NCBI RefSeq assembly: GCF_025399795.1
Contig: NZ_JAODTZ010000026.1
Location: forward strand, 62,001 to 126,000
Direction: 5' to 3'
Length of the DNA: 64,000 nt
DNA from: Streptomyces rhizosphaerihabitans
GTDB taxonomy: Bacteria > Actinomycetota > Actinomycetes > Streptomycetales > Streptomycetaceae
Shown here piece by piece: positions 8,620 through 17,198 of this stretch (its first letter is position 1; each line of letters opens with the position of its first letter). A program made the translations under genes and the position numbers. Under the pieces are notes generated by a model that had not been told where the DNA came from, searched no databases, and was given only the letters and a program-made list of their open reading frames with translations.

Positions 8620-10332
8620 TCAGTGTCCCGCGGATTCCTCGGGGCGCGCGTGGCGCGGCAGGAGGAACGCGAGCAGGAAGGTCAGGGCGAGCATGCCGGC
8701 GACGATCCAGAGCACCGTCTGCATGACGGAGCCGAAACCGCTCCGGAAGGCCGACGACGCGGTGTCCTGCAGCGCGGCGGATATCCGGGCGCCGGCCTGG
8801 GGCGAGGTCGCGGCCGACCGGGTGTCCTTCTCCAGGCGCGCGCAGGACGCCGGGGTCGCGGCAGGATCCTTGGCGACAGCGCGGTCCGAGGTGCACGTCC
8901 GCAGATCCGCCACGATGCGCTCCTGAGCCGCGGGCGCGAGGTGCGCGGCGGTCAACTGCTCCCGCAGGCCGTCGGCGCGGTGGTCGACGGCGGTGGCGAT
9001 CCCGCCGCCCAGCAGGCCGAAGAACACGGTGCCGAGGATGGCCACGCCGAAGGCGCCGCCGAGCTGCTGCACCGCGGTCATCGTGCCGGACGCCGAACCG
9101 GTCTCGTGCTGTTCGACGCTGGCGAGCACGATGTCGAAGAACGGCGCCATGAGCAGGCCCATTCCGATGCCCGTGACGAGCAGCGACGGCAGGAGCTGCC
9201 AGGGGCCGACGCCGCCGCCCACCATGTCGAGGGTCAGCCAAACGCCGAACACGCCGACCGCCATGACCAGCGTGCCCGCCTGAAGGACGGCCCGTCCGAA
9301 CTTGGTGACGCCCTGAGCGAGCCCGAAGCCGACGATCATGCCGCCCGACCAGGGCACCATCACCAGGCCTGCCTTGAGCGGCGCGTAGCCGAGGCCGATC
9401 TGGGTGTAGAGGTTGAACACCAGCATGAAGCCCTGCATGGCCGAGAAGAAGACCAGTCCGAGGATCATGCCGCCGCTGAAGCCGCGCTTGCGGAAGAGGC
9501 TGGGGACGACCAGAGGGTCCCGGCCTGCTTTGCTGCGGCTCGACTCGTACCGCCCGAAGACGACGAAGACGATCACCGAGGCGCCCATCATCACGAACGT
9601 CCACACCGGCCAGTCGTACTCACGGCCCTGCACCAGCGGGAAGATGATGAGCAGAGCGGCCAGTGCGACCAGGAGCATGCCGAGGATGTCGAGCTGTGGC
9701 TTGGTTTCGGACCGGCCCTTCGGCAGGTAGCGCACGGCGCCGAGGATCGCCGCGGCACCCAGCGGCAGGTTGATCAGGAAGATCATGCGCCAGCCGGTGC
9801 CGAAGTAGTCGGCGTCCACGAGCCAGCCCGCCAGGATCGGCCCGCACACCGCGGACAGACCCATGACCGGGCCGAACATGCCGAAGGCCTTCTGCGACTC
9901 CTTCGGCGGGAACATCTCCTTGATCATGCCGAGGCCCTGGGGCAGCATCACCGCGCCGAACAGGCCCTGTACGACCCGCGCGCCGATCAGCATCCCGGGC
10001 GACACGGACACCGCGCACAGCAGCGAACCCAGGGTGAAGCCGGCGGCTCCGACCAGGAACATCGTGCGGCGCCCGTGAATGTCCCCGAGCCGCCCTCCGG
10101 TGACGAGCCCGATGGCCATCGAGAGGGTGTAGGCGGCCGCGAGCCACTGCAGGGTGGACGCGCCGCCACCGAGGTCGGCTCGCATGGAGGGCCCGGCGAT
10201 GTTCGTGACGACGGCGTCGAGGAGGTCCATCACCTCGGCCGCGAGGATCACGAACAGCGCAGCCCAGCGCCACCGGTAGGGCGCTGGTGAGTCGATGGGC
10301 GTCTCGGCGGACGCGACACCGGTGGTGGACAT
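8620..10332 (-). CDS. MFS multidrug exporter, DHA2 (EmrB/QacA-like)
   Basis: A 570-residue protein with 14 predicted membrane helices. Helix 1 starts RWAALFVILAAEVMDLLDAV and carries the DHA2 motif D1 (VTNIAGPSM). Motif A appears as GGRLGDIHGRRTMF between helices 2 and 3, and motif C as GPILAGWLVD. A large extracytoplasmic loop near residues 455-520 contains two cysteines (LRTCTSDRA, ATPASCARL). Such pumps expel antibiotics or dyes by proton antiport. It is divergent from a TetR gene across a 283-bp region with repeated operator-like motifs, so it is almost certainly the TetR target. The substrate is unknown. Confidence 0.9.
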   Translation of the reverse strand: MSTTGVASAETPIDSPAPYRWRWAALFVILAAEVMDLLDAVVTNIAGPSMRADLGGGASTLQWLAAAYTLSMAIGLVTGGRLGDIHGRRTMFLVGAAGFTLGSLLCAVSVSPGMLIGARVVQGLFGAVMLPQGLGMIKEMFPPKESQKAFGMFGPVMGLSAVCGPILAGWLVDADYFGTGWRMIFLINLPLGAAAILGAVRYLPKGRSETKPQLDILGMLLVALAALLIIFPLVQGREYDWPVWTFVMMGASVIVFVVFGRYESSRSKAGRDPLVVPSLFRKRGFSGGMILGLVFFSAMQGFMLVFNLYTQIGLGYAPLKAGLVMVPWSGGMIVGFGLAQGVTKFGRAVLQAGTLVMAVGVFGVWLTLDMVGGGVGPWQLLPSLLVTGIGMGLLMAPFFDIVLASVEQHETGSASGTMTAVQQLGGAFGVAILGTVFFGLLGGGIATAVDHRADGLREQLTAAHLAPAAQERIVADLRTCTSDRAVAKDPAATPASCARLEKDTRSAATSPQAGARISAALQDTASSAFRSGFGSVMQTVLWIVAGMLALTFLLAFLLPRHARPEESAGH

Positions 10333-10456
10333 CGGAACTCCTCGTGAAGAGGCCGCGCCGGGTGACGACCCGCGGGCGCGGTGGGGCGGATGGGTGTGAC
10401 TGCCCGGCTTGCCGTCACGGAGGGAGATGAAGGATGGAGAAGGATCAGACGCCGGA

Positions 10457-10593
10457 GAACGCTGTTCACCTTAACAGAACAGTGCTCATTAAGAGAACGG
10501 CGTTCATTAAGATATAGCGCAACTCGACGGCGTGGACAAGATATATCGCGTTGAGGCGGAGTGAACGCCGCTCTCCGAGAGAGAACACTGCTC
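10457..10593. promoter_or_regulatory. Operator array between exporter and TetR genes
   Basis: Five copies of an 11-bp partly palindromic motif, consensus GAACNSYGYTC, lie at 10457 (GAACGCTGTTC), 10477 (GAACAGTGCTC), 10495 (GAACGGCGTTC), 10563 (GAACGCCGCTC) and 10583 (GAACACTGCTC). Three are clustered on the exporter side and two on the TetR side, spaced 18-20 bp apart. AT-rich sequence between the clusters (aagatata repeated at 10509 and 10539) would hold the promoters. Binding by the TetR product is inferred. Confidence 0.6.
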
Positions 10594-10615
10594 TCCCGGC
10601 GCCTAGACTGTCCTC

Positions 10616-11389
10616 ATGAGCGACGCGGCCGCCGGCACCCCCGCACAACCTCCGCCGTCCCCCTGGGAGCGCGAGCGTTCCGTTCGCGCCCGGGTCGCCC
10701 CCGCACGGGCGCCGCTGTCGCGCGAACGCATCGTCGAGGCCGCGTTCACCGTGCTGGACCGGTCAGGGCTCGACGGGCTGTCCATGCGCCAGGTGGCCGC
10801 CGAACTGGGGGTCACGGTCTCCGCCCTCTACGCCTACATCAGCTCCAAGGACGACCTCCTGGAGCTGATGTACACCCGCCTCTTCGACAGCTTCACGATG
10901 CCCGAACCCGACCCCGAGCGGTGGCGGGAGCAGGTGCGCGAGTACGCCCGTTCCTGGCGACGGCGCCTGCTGTCCCATCGGGACATGGCCAGGATCTCCA
11001 TGGCCCATGTCCCCTTCACCGCCGAACTGCTGCCGCACGTCGAGTCGTTGCTCGCCGTCTTCCGCACCGCCGGACTGCCCGACCGCATCGCGGCGGAGGC
11101 CGGTGACCTCATCTCCACCTACATCGACGGGTTCGTGCTGGAGGAGGGCATGTGGCAGGACCGGGCCGCCCAGCACACCGGCGACGGTTCCTCCCTGGCC
11201 CGCCCCGACTGGCGTGAGATGGCCGACGACATGCAGAACTACTTCGCGTCCCTGCCCGAAGCGGACTTCCCCCACCTGCGCGCCCTGTCCGGGGTGATGG
11301 TGACGGACTCCTCCGACGAGAGGTTCGACATCGGTCTGGAGATCATGCTGCGCGGCCTGGCGAGCTATCTGCCGGACCCGGAGGCCTGA
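10616..11389 (+). CDS. TetR/AcrR-family repressor
   Basis: A 257-residue regulator. After a Pro/Ala-rich N-terminal tail of about 35 residues comes the TetR helix-turn-helix: RERIVEAAFTVLDRSGLDGL, SMRQVAAELGVTVSALYAY and SSKDDLLELMY. The rest is helical, with a C-terminal domain of the TetR_C type (dimerisation and ligand pocket). It is divergent from the MFS exporter and should repress it and itself until the exported drug binds. The ATG at 10616 gives the expected N-terminus; the last operator motif lies 23 bp upstream. Confidence 0.9.
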   Translation: MSDAAAGTPAQPPPSPWERERSVRARVAPARAPLSRERIVEAAFTVLDRSGLDGLSMRQVAAELGVTVSALYAYISSKDDLLELMYTRLFDSFTMPEPDPERWREQVREYARSWRRRLLSHRDMARISMAHVPFTAELLPHVESLLAVFRTAGLPDRIAAEAGDLISTYIDGFVLEEGMWQDRAAQHTGDGSSLARPDWREMADDMQNYFASLPEADFPHLRALSGVMVTDSSDERFDIGLEIMLRGLASYLPDPEA

Positions 11390-11482
11390 GGGAGCAGGGA
11401 CGCTTGCCCGGCTCCGGGCTCCGGCCAACTGGCAGGCTCCGGCCACCTGTCCGGTTCTGGACACCGGCCGATCTGTGACACC

Positions 11483-11566
11483 GTCCCGCGTCCCGCGTCC
11501 CGCGTCCCGCGTCCCGCGTCCCGCGTCCCGCGTCCCGCGTCCCGCGTCCCGCGTCCCGCGTCCCGC
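11483..11566 (+). repeat. Twelve tandem copies of GTCCCGC
   Basis: Twelve exact, uninterrupted copies of the heptamer GTCCCGC occupy the space between the convergent TetR and TIGR03943 genes. The flanking 11390-11480 also has cggctccggc-type imperfect repeats. The array probably varies in copy number by slippage. It may act as a bidirectional terminator or have no function. Confidence 0.9.
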
Positions 11567-11626
11567 TCGCGGCGGCCCTGGCTCGCGGCCACGGCAGGGC
11601 GCTGCGGACCTCCCGCCGCTCTCGCC

Positions 11627-12547
11627 TCAGTTGTTCCAGCTCTCGTCGTAGGGATCGCGCGGTGTCGGGACCGGCCTCGCCGAGCTCACGTCGAGGAACG
11701 GGATGATGCCGCCGTTGACCGGGTCCTTCGTGCGCTTGCCGGTGTAGCCGCCGGTGACCTCGAGCCAGGTGTCGGGCCGCAGGACGGGCGGAATCCGCCC
11801 GGACAGGCCGATCTTGACCGGCTGGGCGTCGGCAGCACAGCAGTTGAGCGCCATGCGGACGAGATAGGGCGTGCCGGCCCGGTCGAGTGCGACGAAGCCG
11901 GTGATCTTGATCTGCCGGCCGCCGAGGGAGCGTCCGTGGTCGTACGCCGCCCGGCCCGCGTAGTCGACCAGGCCGAGAGTGACCGGGTCGCCGGCGGGCA
12001 GCTTGGAGTAGCCGAAGGGCGCCTGGAGCGCCGTACCGGCGCGCATCGCGCTGTAGGAGCCGAGGGCGGGCGGGGCTACCAGGATGAGTGCGAGCAGCGG
12101 GAGGACGAGGAGCCAGGAGACACGTGGTTCGCGATGCCCGTGCCCATGGCCGTCTCCGTGTCCATGGCTGTCCGTGTGCCCGTCTGCGTGCTCGTCCCTG
12201 TGCCGGTCCGAGTGCTCGTCCCCGTGCCAGGACGCGCGCTCGTGCTCGCCCGTGCGGCCGTGCGCGTCCGCGCCGGTGTCCGTGTCGGCGTGTGCGTCAC
12301 GGATCTCCCGCTCGGGCGCCCGCGCTCCGTCACGCCGGTCGCCGGGGCGGTCGGCGGAAGCCTTCCGGTGCTCGCGTATCTCGTACCAGACCGTGGCGAG
12401 GGCCGTGACGATCAGCACCACGCCGGCCGCGAGCAGCAGGGGCCGCAACCCGGCCTTGACGTACCGCAGATAGAGGTCGGTGACGCTCGCGTGCAGCACT
12501 GCCGCGCCGATGAGGAAGAGCACGGCCGCCTGTGCCTGCCGGTTCAC
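11627..12547 (-). CDS. TIGR03943-family permease partner, His-rich
   Basis: A 306-residue protein starting VNRQAQAAVLFLIGAAVL. Two N-terminal membrane helices (to about residue 65) are followed by a hydrophilic loop of about 90 residues packed with His and Asp (for example SDRHRDEHADGHTDSHGHGD), then a third helix (WLLVLPLLALILVAPPALG). A C-terminal extracytoplasmic domain follows, with QIKITGFVALDRAGTPYLVR, NCCAADAQPV and the conserved ending. This is the TIGR03943/DUF1980 family, which travels with DUF318/UPF0718 permeases. The His-rich loop and CC pair suggest divalent-metal binding. The GTG start overlaps the upstream permease stop by 4 bp, so the two are translationally coupled. Confidence 0.85.
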   Translation of the reverse strand: MNRQAQAAVLFLIGAAVLHASVTDLYLRYVKAGLRPLLLAAGVVLIVTALATVWYEIREHRKASADRPGDRRDGARAPEREIRDAHADTDTGADAHGRTGEHERASWHGDEHSDRHRDEHADGHTDSHGHGDGHGHGHREPRVSWLLVLPLLALILVAPPALGSYSAMRAGTALQAPFGYSKLPAGDPVTLGLVDYAGRAAYDHGRSLGGRQIKITGFVALDRAGTPYLVRMALNCCAADAQPVKIGLSGRIPPVLRPDTWLEVTGGYTGKRTKDPVNGGIIPFLDVSSARPVPTPRDPYDESWNN

Positions 12548-13563
12548 AGGAGCACCGCCCCGATCAGTACGGACATGAGGATCGCGAGGGCGAAGGTGGT
12601 GGGCGCGAACCGTACCGCGAAGCCGCGGCCGAATGTGCCGACCTGCATGGCGAAGAGCTTCAGGTCGATCATCGGTCCGACGACGAGGAACGCCAGCCGG
12701 GCGGTGAGCGAGAACTGGGTCAGTGAGGAGACCACGAACGCGTCGGCCTCGGAGCAGATCGACAGCAGTACGGCCAGGATCGCCAGGGCCAGGATCGACA
12801 CGACCGGATTCCCGGCCGCGGCGTGCAGCCAGCTCGCCGGTACGACCGACTTGAGCGTGGCCGCGGCCATCGCGCCCAGTACGAGGAATCCGCCCGCGTG
12901 CATCACGTCGTGCCGCACCGACCCCCAGAACGCCGCCCCCTTGCCGAGGCCGTCGTGTGCGGGGCGGGCCGGCGGACGCAGCCAGTCGGTGCGGCCGAGA
13001 CGCTGCCACAGCCAGCCCATCACGCAGGCCACGAGGAGACTCGCGACGAAGCGGGCCAGAACCATCTCCGGGTTCCGGGGGAAGGCGACGGCGGTGGCGG
13101 TCAGCACGATCGGGTTGATCGCCGGGGCGGACAGCAGGAACGCCAGGGCCGCTGCCGGAGTGACACCGCGCCGCACCAGCGCCCCGGCGACCGGCACGGA
13201 GGCGCATTCGCAGCCGGGCAGGATCGCCCCGGCCATCCCGGCGACCGGCACTGCGAGCGCCGGCCGTTTCGGCAGTGCGCGGGCGAAGAACGACGGCGGG
13301 ACGAACACCGCGATGACCGCGGACAGCAGCACACCGAGCACGAGGAAGGGCAGGGCCTGGACCACCACCGCGACGAACACGGTCATCCAGCTCTGCATCA
13401 CCGGCGCGGACAGCGCTCCGCGGATCGGCCCCTGCGATGCGATGACCAGCAGCAGGAGCATGGTCAGGGCGAGCGGGGAGTTGAAGTTCCAGCCCTTACG
13501 GCCCTGGCGGTCGTCCTCGTCCTGCCGGTGAACCGGAGGCGGGGCTTCCTCGGTGATGGTCAC
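12544..13563 (-). CDS. DUF318/UPF0718 permease
   Basis: A 339-residue membrane protein starting VTITEEAPPPVHRQDEDD. The GTG at 13563 is preceded by GGAGGT at good spacing; longer in-frame starts would be shadow sequence. It has about eight helices with the family motifs GAILPGCECASVPVAGALV, LLSAPAINPIV and LSICSEADAFVVSSL, the Cys residues being conserved in DUF318 permeases. The substrate is not established; a transported metal or small molecule is suspected from partner genes in other actinobacteria. It forms a two-gene operon with the His-rich TIGR03943 protein. A structured leader resembling a cobalamin riboswitch lies upstream on the same strand. Confidence 0.85.
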   Translation of the reverse strand: MTITEEAPPPVHRQDEDDRQGRKGWNFNSPLALTMLLLLVIASQGPIRGALSAPVMQSWMTVFVAVVVQALPFLVLGVLLSAVIAVFVPPSFFARALPKRPALAVPVAGMAGAILPGCECASVPVAGALVRRGVTPAAALAFLLSAPAINPIVLTATAVAFPRNPEMVLARFVASLLVACVMGWLWQRLGRTDWLRPPARPAHDGLGKGAAFWGSVRHDVMHAGGFLVLGAMAAATLKSVVPASWLHAAAGNPVVSILALAILAVLLSICSEADAFVVSSLTQFSLTARLAFLVVGPMIDLKLFAMQVGTFGRGFAVRFAPTTFALAILMSVLIGAVLL

Positions 13564-13692
13564 GCTTGAGCTACCTCCGGTCGGGGAGGGGCGCGGCTGC
13601 CGTTGCCCTTCCGCCTTGAATACGCCGGCTCGGCCACAGCTTCTCACCGGGCGTCGGCGGGATTGCCTGCGCCCGGGGGATTCTTGACCTTC

Positions 13693-13792
13693 GCCGGACC
13701 GGGGGAGTCGGCTCACGCCCCTCGGCCGTCGTGAGTGGCTGGGCCATCTTCCACCGGACACGTCCGGACGGCGCAAGCGGGTGGGTCCCGGC
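13693..13792 (-). ncRNA. Candidate structured leader, cobalamin-riboswitch-like
   Basis: Read on the minus strand, GCCGGGACC (13792-13784) can pair with GGTCCGGC (13700-13693) to close a domain of about 100 nt. Inside are TCCGGACGTGTCCGG, then GGCCCAGCCACTCACGA and GCGTGAGCCGACTCC. The CCACT and GAGCC boxes, in this order and spacing, recall the core of actinobacterial B12 riboswitches. Downstream, CCGGGCG...CGCCCGG forms a possible expression-platform stem before the permease GTG. The full consensus is not met, so this is tentative. Confidence 0.4.
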
Positions 13793-13843
13793 GTGGCCGT
13801 CGTCCCGCCGGGTCCCCGGTGGACCCGGCGGGACGACGGCCAC
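13793..13843. other. 23-bp perfect hairpin in a divergent intergenic region
   Basis: Arms 13793-13815 and 13821-13843 are exact reverse complements with a 5-nt loop (ccggt). It lies between two divergent genes, where a terminator is not expected. It abuts the proposed riboswitch-like leader. It could insulate the two promoters or be part of the leader RNA. Confidence 0.75.
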
Positions 13844-14002
13844 CACCGCTCGTCTGTCTCCGCCTCGTGTCGCGGTCGTTGTGACATCTCTTTACGTCAC
13901 TGTCATGTACCTGTAGCTTCCGGGCCGCAAGGGCTTTCAGGAACTTGCCGGTTCTTCTTGCAAGGCAACTCCCTCCCCCCGGACCCGCATTGGAGACGCC
14001 CC

Positions 14003-16972
14003 ATGAGACGCAGACCCCAACGGCCGCCGCTACGCATGCTGGTGGCGCTCGTCGCGGTGTCCGGACTGTTCGGACTGACCCCGCCGAACGCGGGATCCGT
14101 CCCCGTGGAGAAAACGGCCGCCACGTCCGCGACGACGACCGTCTTCTACTACACGAAGACCAAGAACTGGCCCACCACGTACCTGCACTACGCCCCGGAC
14201 GGCGGCTCCTGGACCACCGTGCCGGGGGTGAAGATGGAGGCGGCCTGCACCGACTGGGTGAAGGAGACCGTCGACCTCGGCTCGGCCGCCGGGCTGCAGG
14301 CCACCTTCAACAACGGAAGCGGCACCTGGGACAACAACGGCGGCAACAACTACGCGCTGGGCACCGGCACCATCACCGTCAAGGACGGTGTGATCGCCCA
14401 CAGTGACCCGTGCGCCGACACCGGCTCGGGAAGCGGCAACCAGGCCACCGTCTACTACTCGACCGCCACGTCCGGCTGGACCACGGCCAACATCCACTAC
14501 GCGCCCACCGGCGGCTCCTGGACGACGGTCCCCGGCGTCGGCATGGAGACCGCCTGCACCGGCTGGTGGAAGAAGACCCTCGACATCGGTACGGCGACCT
14601 CGCTCAAGGCGGCCTTCAACAACGGCAACGGCGTCTGGGACAACAACAACAGCGCCGACTACACGATCCCGTCGGGCACCACGACCGTGAAGGATCGGAC
14701 CGTCACCGCCGGCGCCACGGACCCGTGCGCCGCCGAAGTGCCCGACGCCCAGGCACCGACCACTCCCACAGGCGTCACGGCGACCGCCACCAACACCTCG
14801 GTGGTGGTGAGCTGGAACCCGGCGACCGACGACACCGCCGTGACGAAGTATCAGCTCACGCGCACGGGCGGCACGTCGGGAACCGTCGTCACCGACATCG
14901 GCTCGACCGTGTACTCCGACACGGGACTTGAGGAGAACACCACCTACACCTACACGGTGAAGGCCGTCGACGCGGCCGGGAACACCTCGCCCGCCTCCTC
15001 CGCGGCCCCCGTCACGACCGGCGAGAAGGCTCCCGCGCCGGCCTCGGGGACGCCGCTCGGCACCGATCCGCGCAAGGACCCGATCTACTTCGTCCTCACC
15101 GCCCGCTTCTACGACGGCGACAGTTCCAACAACCGCGGCGGCAGCCAGGACGTCAAGTCGGGCAACGCGGCCAACAACGACCCCATGTTCCGAGGGGACT
15201 TCAAGGGTCTCGTCGACAAACTCGACTACATCAAGGCGCTCGGATTCTCGGCCGTCTGGATCACCCCGGTCGTCCTCAACCGCTCGGACTACGACTACCA
15301 CGGCTATCACGGCTACGACTTCTACAAGGTCGACCCGCGGCTGGAGTCGGCCGGAGCCTCCTACCAGGACCTGATCAACGCGGCCCACGCCAAGGGCATG
15401 AAGATCTACCAGGACGTGGTCTACAACCACAGCTCCCGCTGGGGAGCGAAGGGCCTGTTCACGCCGACCGTATACGGCGTACGCGACTCCCAGTGGAGCT
15501 GGTACTACGACGAGAAGAACGAGGGCTTCGAGTACGACGGCCTGACCGTCGAGCCCAAGTCGGGCAAGTCGTACTACAACGGCGACCTGTGGTCGACCGC
15601 CGAACCCTCCGGGAACACCTGCCTCAACTGGGGCAAGCCCACCGGGGGCAAGAGTGCCGAGGGCTACACCGTGTACAACTGCCAGTGGCCCAGCCCCACT
15701 TCGGGGATGTTCCCGAAGGCGTACTACCACCAGTGCTGGATCGGCAACTGGGAGGGCGAGGACTCCCGTTCGTGCTGGCTGCACGAGGACCTCGCCGACT
15801 TCAACACCGAGAACGCCACCGTCCAGAACTACCTGATCGGCGCGTACGACAAGTACATCGACATGGGCGTCGACGGATTCCGTGTGGACACCGCCGTCCA
15901 CATCCCGCGCGTCACCTGGAACCGCCGCTTCCTGCCCGCCATCTACGACCGGGTCACCCAGCGCTTCGGCACGGACGCCGCGAAGAACTTCTTCGTCTTC
16001 GGCGAAGTGGGCGCCTTCGTCAACGACAAATGGAACCGCGGCTCGGTGAACCACTCCGCGCAGTTCTACACCTGGAAGGAACGCAAGGAGTACAGCGCGG
16101 ACGACGAGACGGCCGCCATCGAGCAGTACAACTACGAGGAGCAGCTGGGCACGGGCAGCCAGCCCACCTCCACCAACGCCTTCCTGAGCGGGAACAGCTA
16201 CCACACCCCGGACCGCAGCCAGTTCTCCGGCATGAACATCATCGACATGCGCATGCACATGAACTTCGGTGACGCGCAGAACGCGTACAACAACGGCAAG
16301 GACTCCGACGACTCCGTCAACGACGCCACGTACAACGTCGTCTACGTCGACAGTCACGACTACGGACCGAACAAGTCGAGCACCCGCTACAGCGGCGGCA
16401 CCGACGCCTGGGCCGAGAACATGGCGCTGATGTGGACCTTCCGCGGCATCCCCACGCTGTACTACGGCTCGGAGATCGAGTTCCAGAAGGGCAAGCAGAT
16501 CGACTGCGGGCCGACCTGCCCGCTGGCGACGACCGGGCGCGCGTACTACGGCGACCATCTCGCGGGCAGCGTCACGGCCTCCGACTTCGGAAAGGCCGAC
16601 TCCGCGAGCGGCGAGGTCGCGACGACCCTCGCGCAGCCGCTGGTCAAGCACCTGCAGCGGCTCAACCAGATCCGCCGGGCGATCCCGGCCCTGCAGTCGG
16701 GCCAGTACTCGACGGACGGCATCACCGGCTCGATGGCCTTCAAGCGCCGCTACACCAGTGGCTCGACCGACAGTTTCGCCCTGGTCACGGTCACCGGCGA
16801 CGCTACCTTCACCGGCGTCCCGAACGGCACGTACACGGATGCCGTCACCGGTGACGTGAAGACCGTCTCCGGCGGCACACTGTCGGTGGCCGCGCCCGGG
16901 AAGGGAAACCTTCGGGTGTACGTGCTCAACGGCCCCGGCAGGATCGGAACCGACGGGCCCTACCTCAAGTAG
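14003..16972 (+). CDS. Secreted alpha-amylase with two CBM25 modules and a fibronectin domain
   Basis: A 989-residue extracellular GH13 enzyme that hydrolyses alpha-1,4-glucan. Signal peptide MRRRPQRPPLRMLVALVAVS to about residue 31. Two tandem starch-binding modules of CBM25 type follow (about 45-136 and 146-242, each with W...Y-AP-GG-SWTTVPG), then a fibronectin type III domain (about 250-340). The catalytic barrel starts near 358 (DPIYFVLTARFYDGD): nucleophile Asp629 in GFRVDTAVH, acid/base Glu668 in FGEVG, and Asp786 in VDSHDYG. The ATG at 14003 is chosen because it gives the signal peptide. CTTGCAAG at 13957-13964 may belong to a MalR-type operator. A 12-bp stem-loop lies downstream. Confidence 0.93.
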   Translation: MRRRPQRPPLRMLVALVAVSGLFGLTPPNAGSVPVEKTAATSATTTVFYYTKTKNWPTTYLHYAPDGGSWTTVPGVKMEAACTDWVKETVDLGSAAGLQATFNNGSGTWDNNGGNNYALGTGTITVKDGVIAHSDPCADTGSGSGNQATVYYSTATSGWTTANIHYAPTGGSWTTVPGVGMETACTGWWKKTLDIGTATSLKAAFNNGNGVWDNNNSADYTIPSGTTTVKDRTVTAGATDPCAAEVPDAQAPTTPTGVTATATNTSVVVSWNPATDDTAVTKYQLTRTGGTSGTVVTDIGSTVYSDTGLEENTTYTYTVKAVDAAGNTSPASSAAPVTTGEKAPAPASGTPLGTDPRKDPIYFVLTARFYDGDSSNNRGGSQDVKSGNAANNDPMFRGDFKGLVDKLDYIKALGFSAVWITPVVLNRSDYDYHGYHGYDFYKVDPRLESAGASYQDLINAAHAKGMKIYQDVVYNHSSRWGAKGLFTPTVYGVRDSQWSWYYDEKNEGFEYDGLTVEPKSGKSYYNGDLWSTAEPSGNTCLNWGKPTGGKSAEGYTVYNCQWPSPTSGMFPKAYYHQCWIGNWEGEDSRSCWLHEDLADFNTENATVQNYLIGAYDKYIDMGVDGFRVDTAVHIPRVTWNRRFLPAIYDRVTQRFGTDAAKNFFVFGEVGAFVNDKWNRGSVNHSAQFYTWKERKEYSADDETAAIEQYNYEEQLGTGSQPTSTNAFLSGNSYHTPDRSQFSGMNIIDMRMHMNFGDAQNAYNNGKDSDDSVNDATYNVVYVDSHDYGPNKSSTRYSGGTDAWAENMALMWTFRGIPTLYYGSEIEFQKGKQIDCGPTCPLATTGRAYYGDHLAGSVTASDFGKADSASGEVATTLAQPLVKHLQRLNQIRRAIPALQSGQYSTDGITGSMAFKRRYTSGSTDSFALVTVTGDATFTGVPNGTYTDAVTGDVKTVSGGTLSVAAPGKGNLRVYVLNGPGRIGTDGPYLK

Positions 16973-17013
16973 GCGGCCCGCGACCGGCCCGCGACCGGCC
17001 GACGGGTCACAGG

Positions 17014-17076
17014 AGCGGCGATCACCGTGATCGCACCGGGCGCCCCACGCCCGCACGGGACATCGTGATCGCCGCT
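17014..17076 (+). terminator. Stem-loop after amylase gene
   Basis: AGCGGCGATCAC (17014-17025) pairs exactly with GTGATCGCCGCT (17065-17076) across a 39-nt loop, 42 bp after the amylase stop. It is a probable terminator. The rest of 16973-17198 holds no gene. Confidence 0.5.
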
Positions 17077-17198
17077 TCCGCGCCCGACGGGAGCCAGGAT
17101 GAATGGCGTGGTGAGCGTTGGGTACGCGACCGTCGATACGCCCGGGAGCCAGACCGGCCCGGGTGGCCGCCCGCCCGCCACTACCCGGGGATCCCGTC

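Noticed and set aside
11365..11592. Small protein with RDAGRGT repeats on the minus strand
   Set aside because: It is only the translation of the heptamer array; no ribosome site or homology.
13793..13843. Simple terminator
   Set aside because: The hairpin lies between divergent genes, so neither coding strand needs termination there; kept as an unexplained structure instead.
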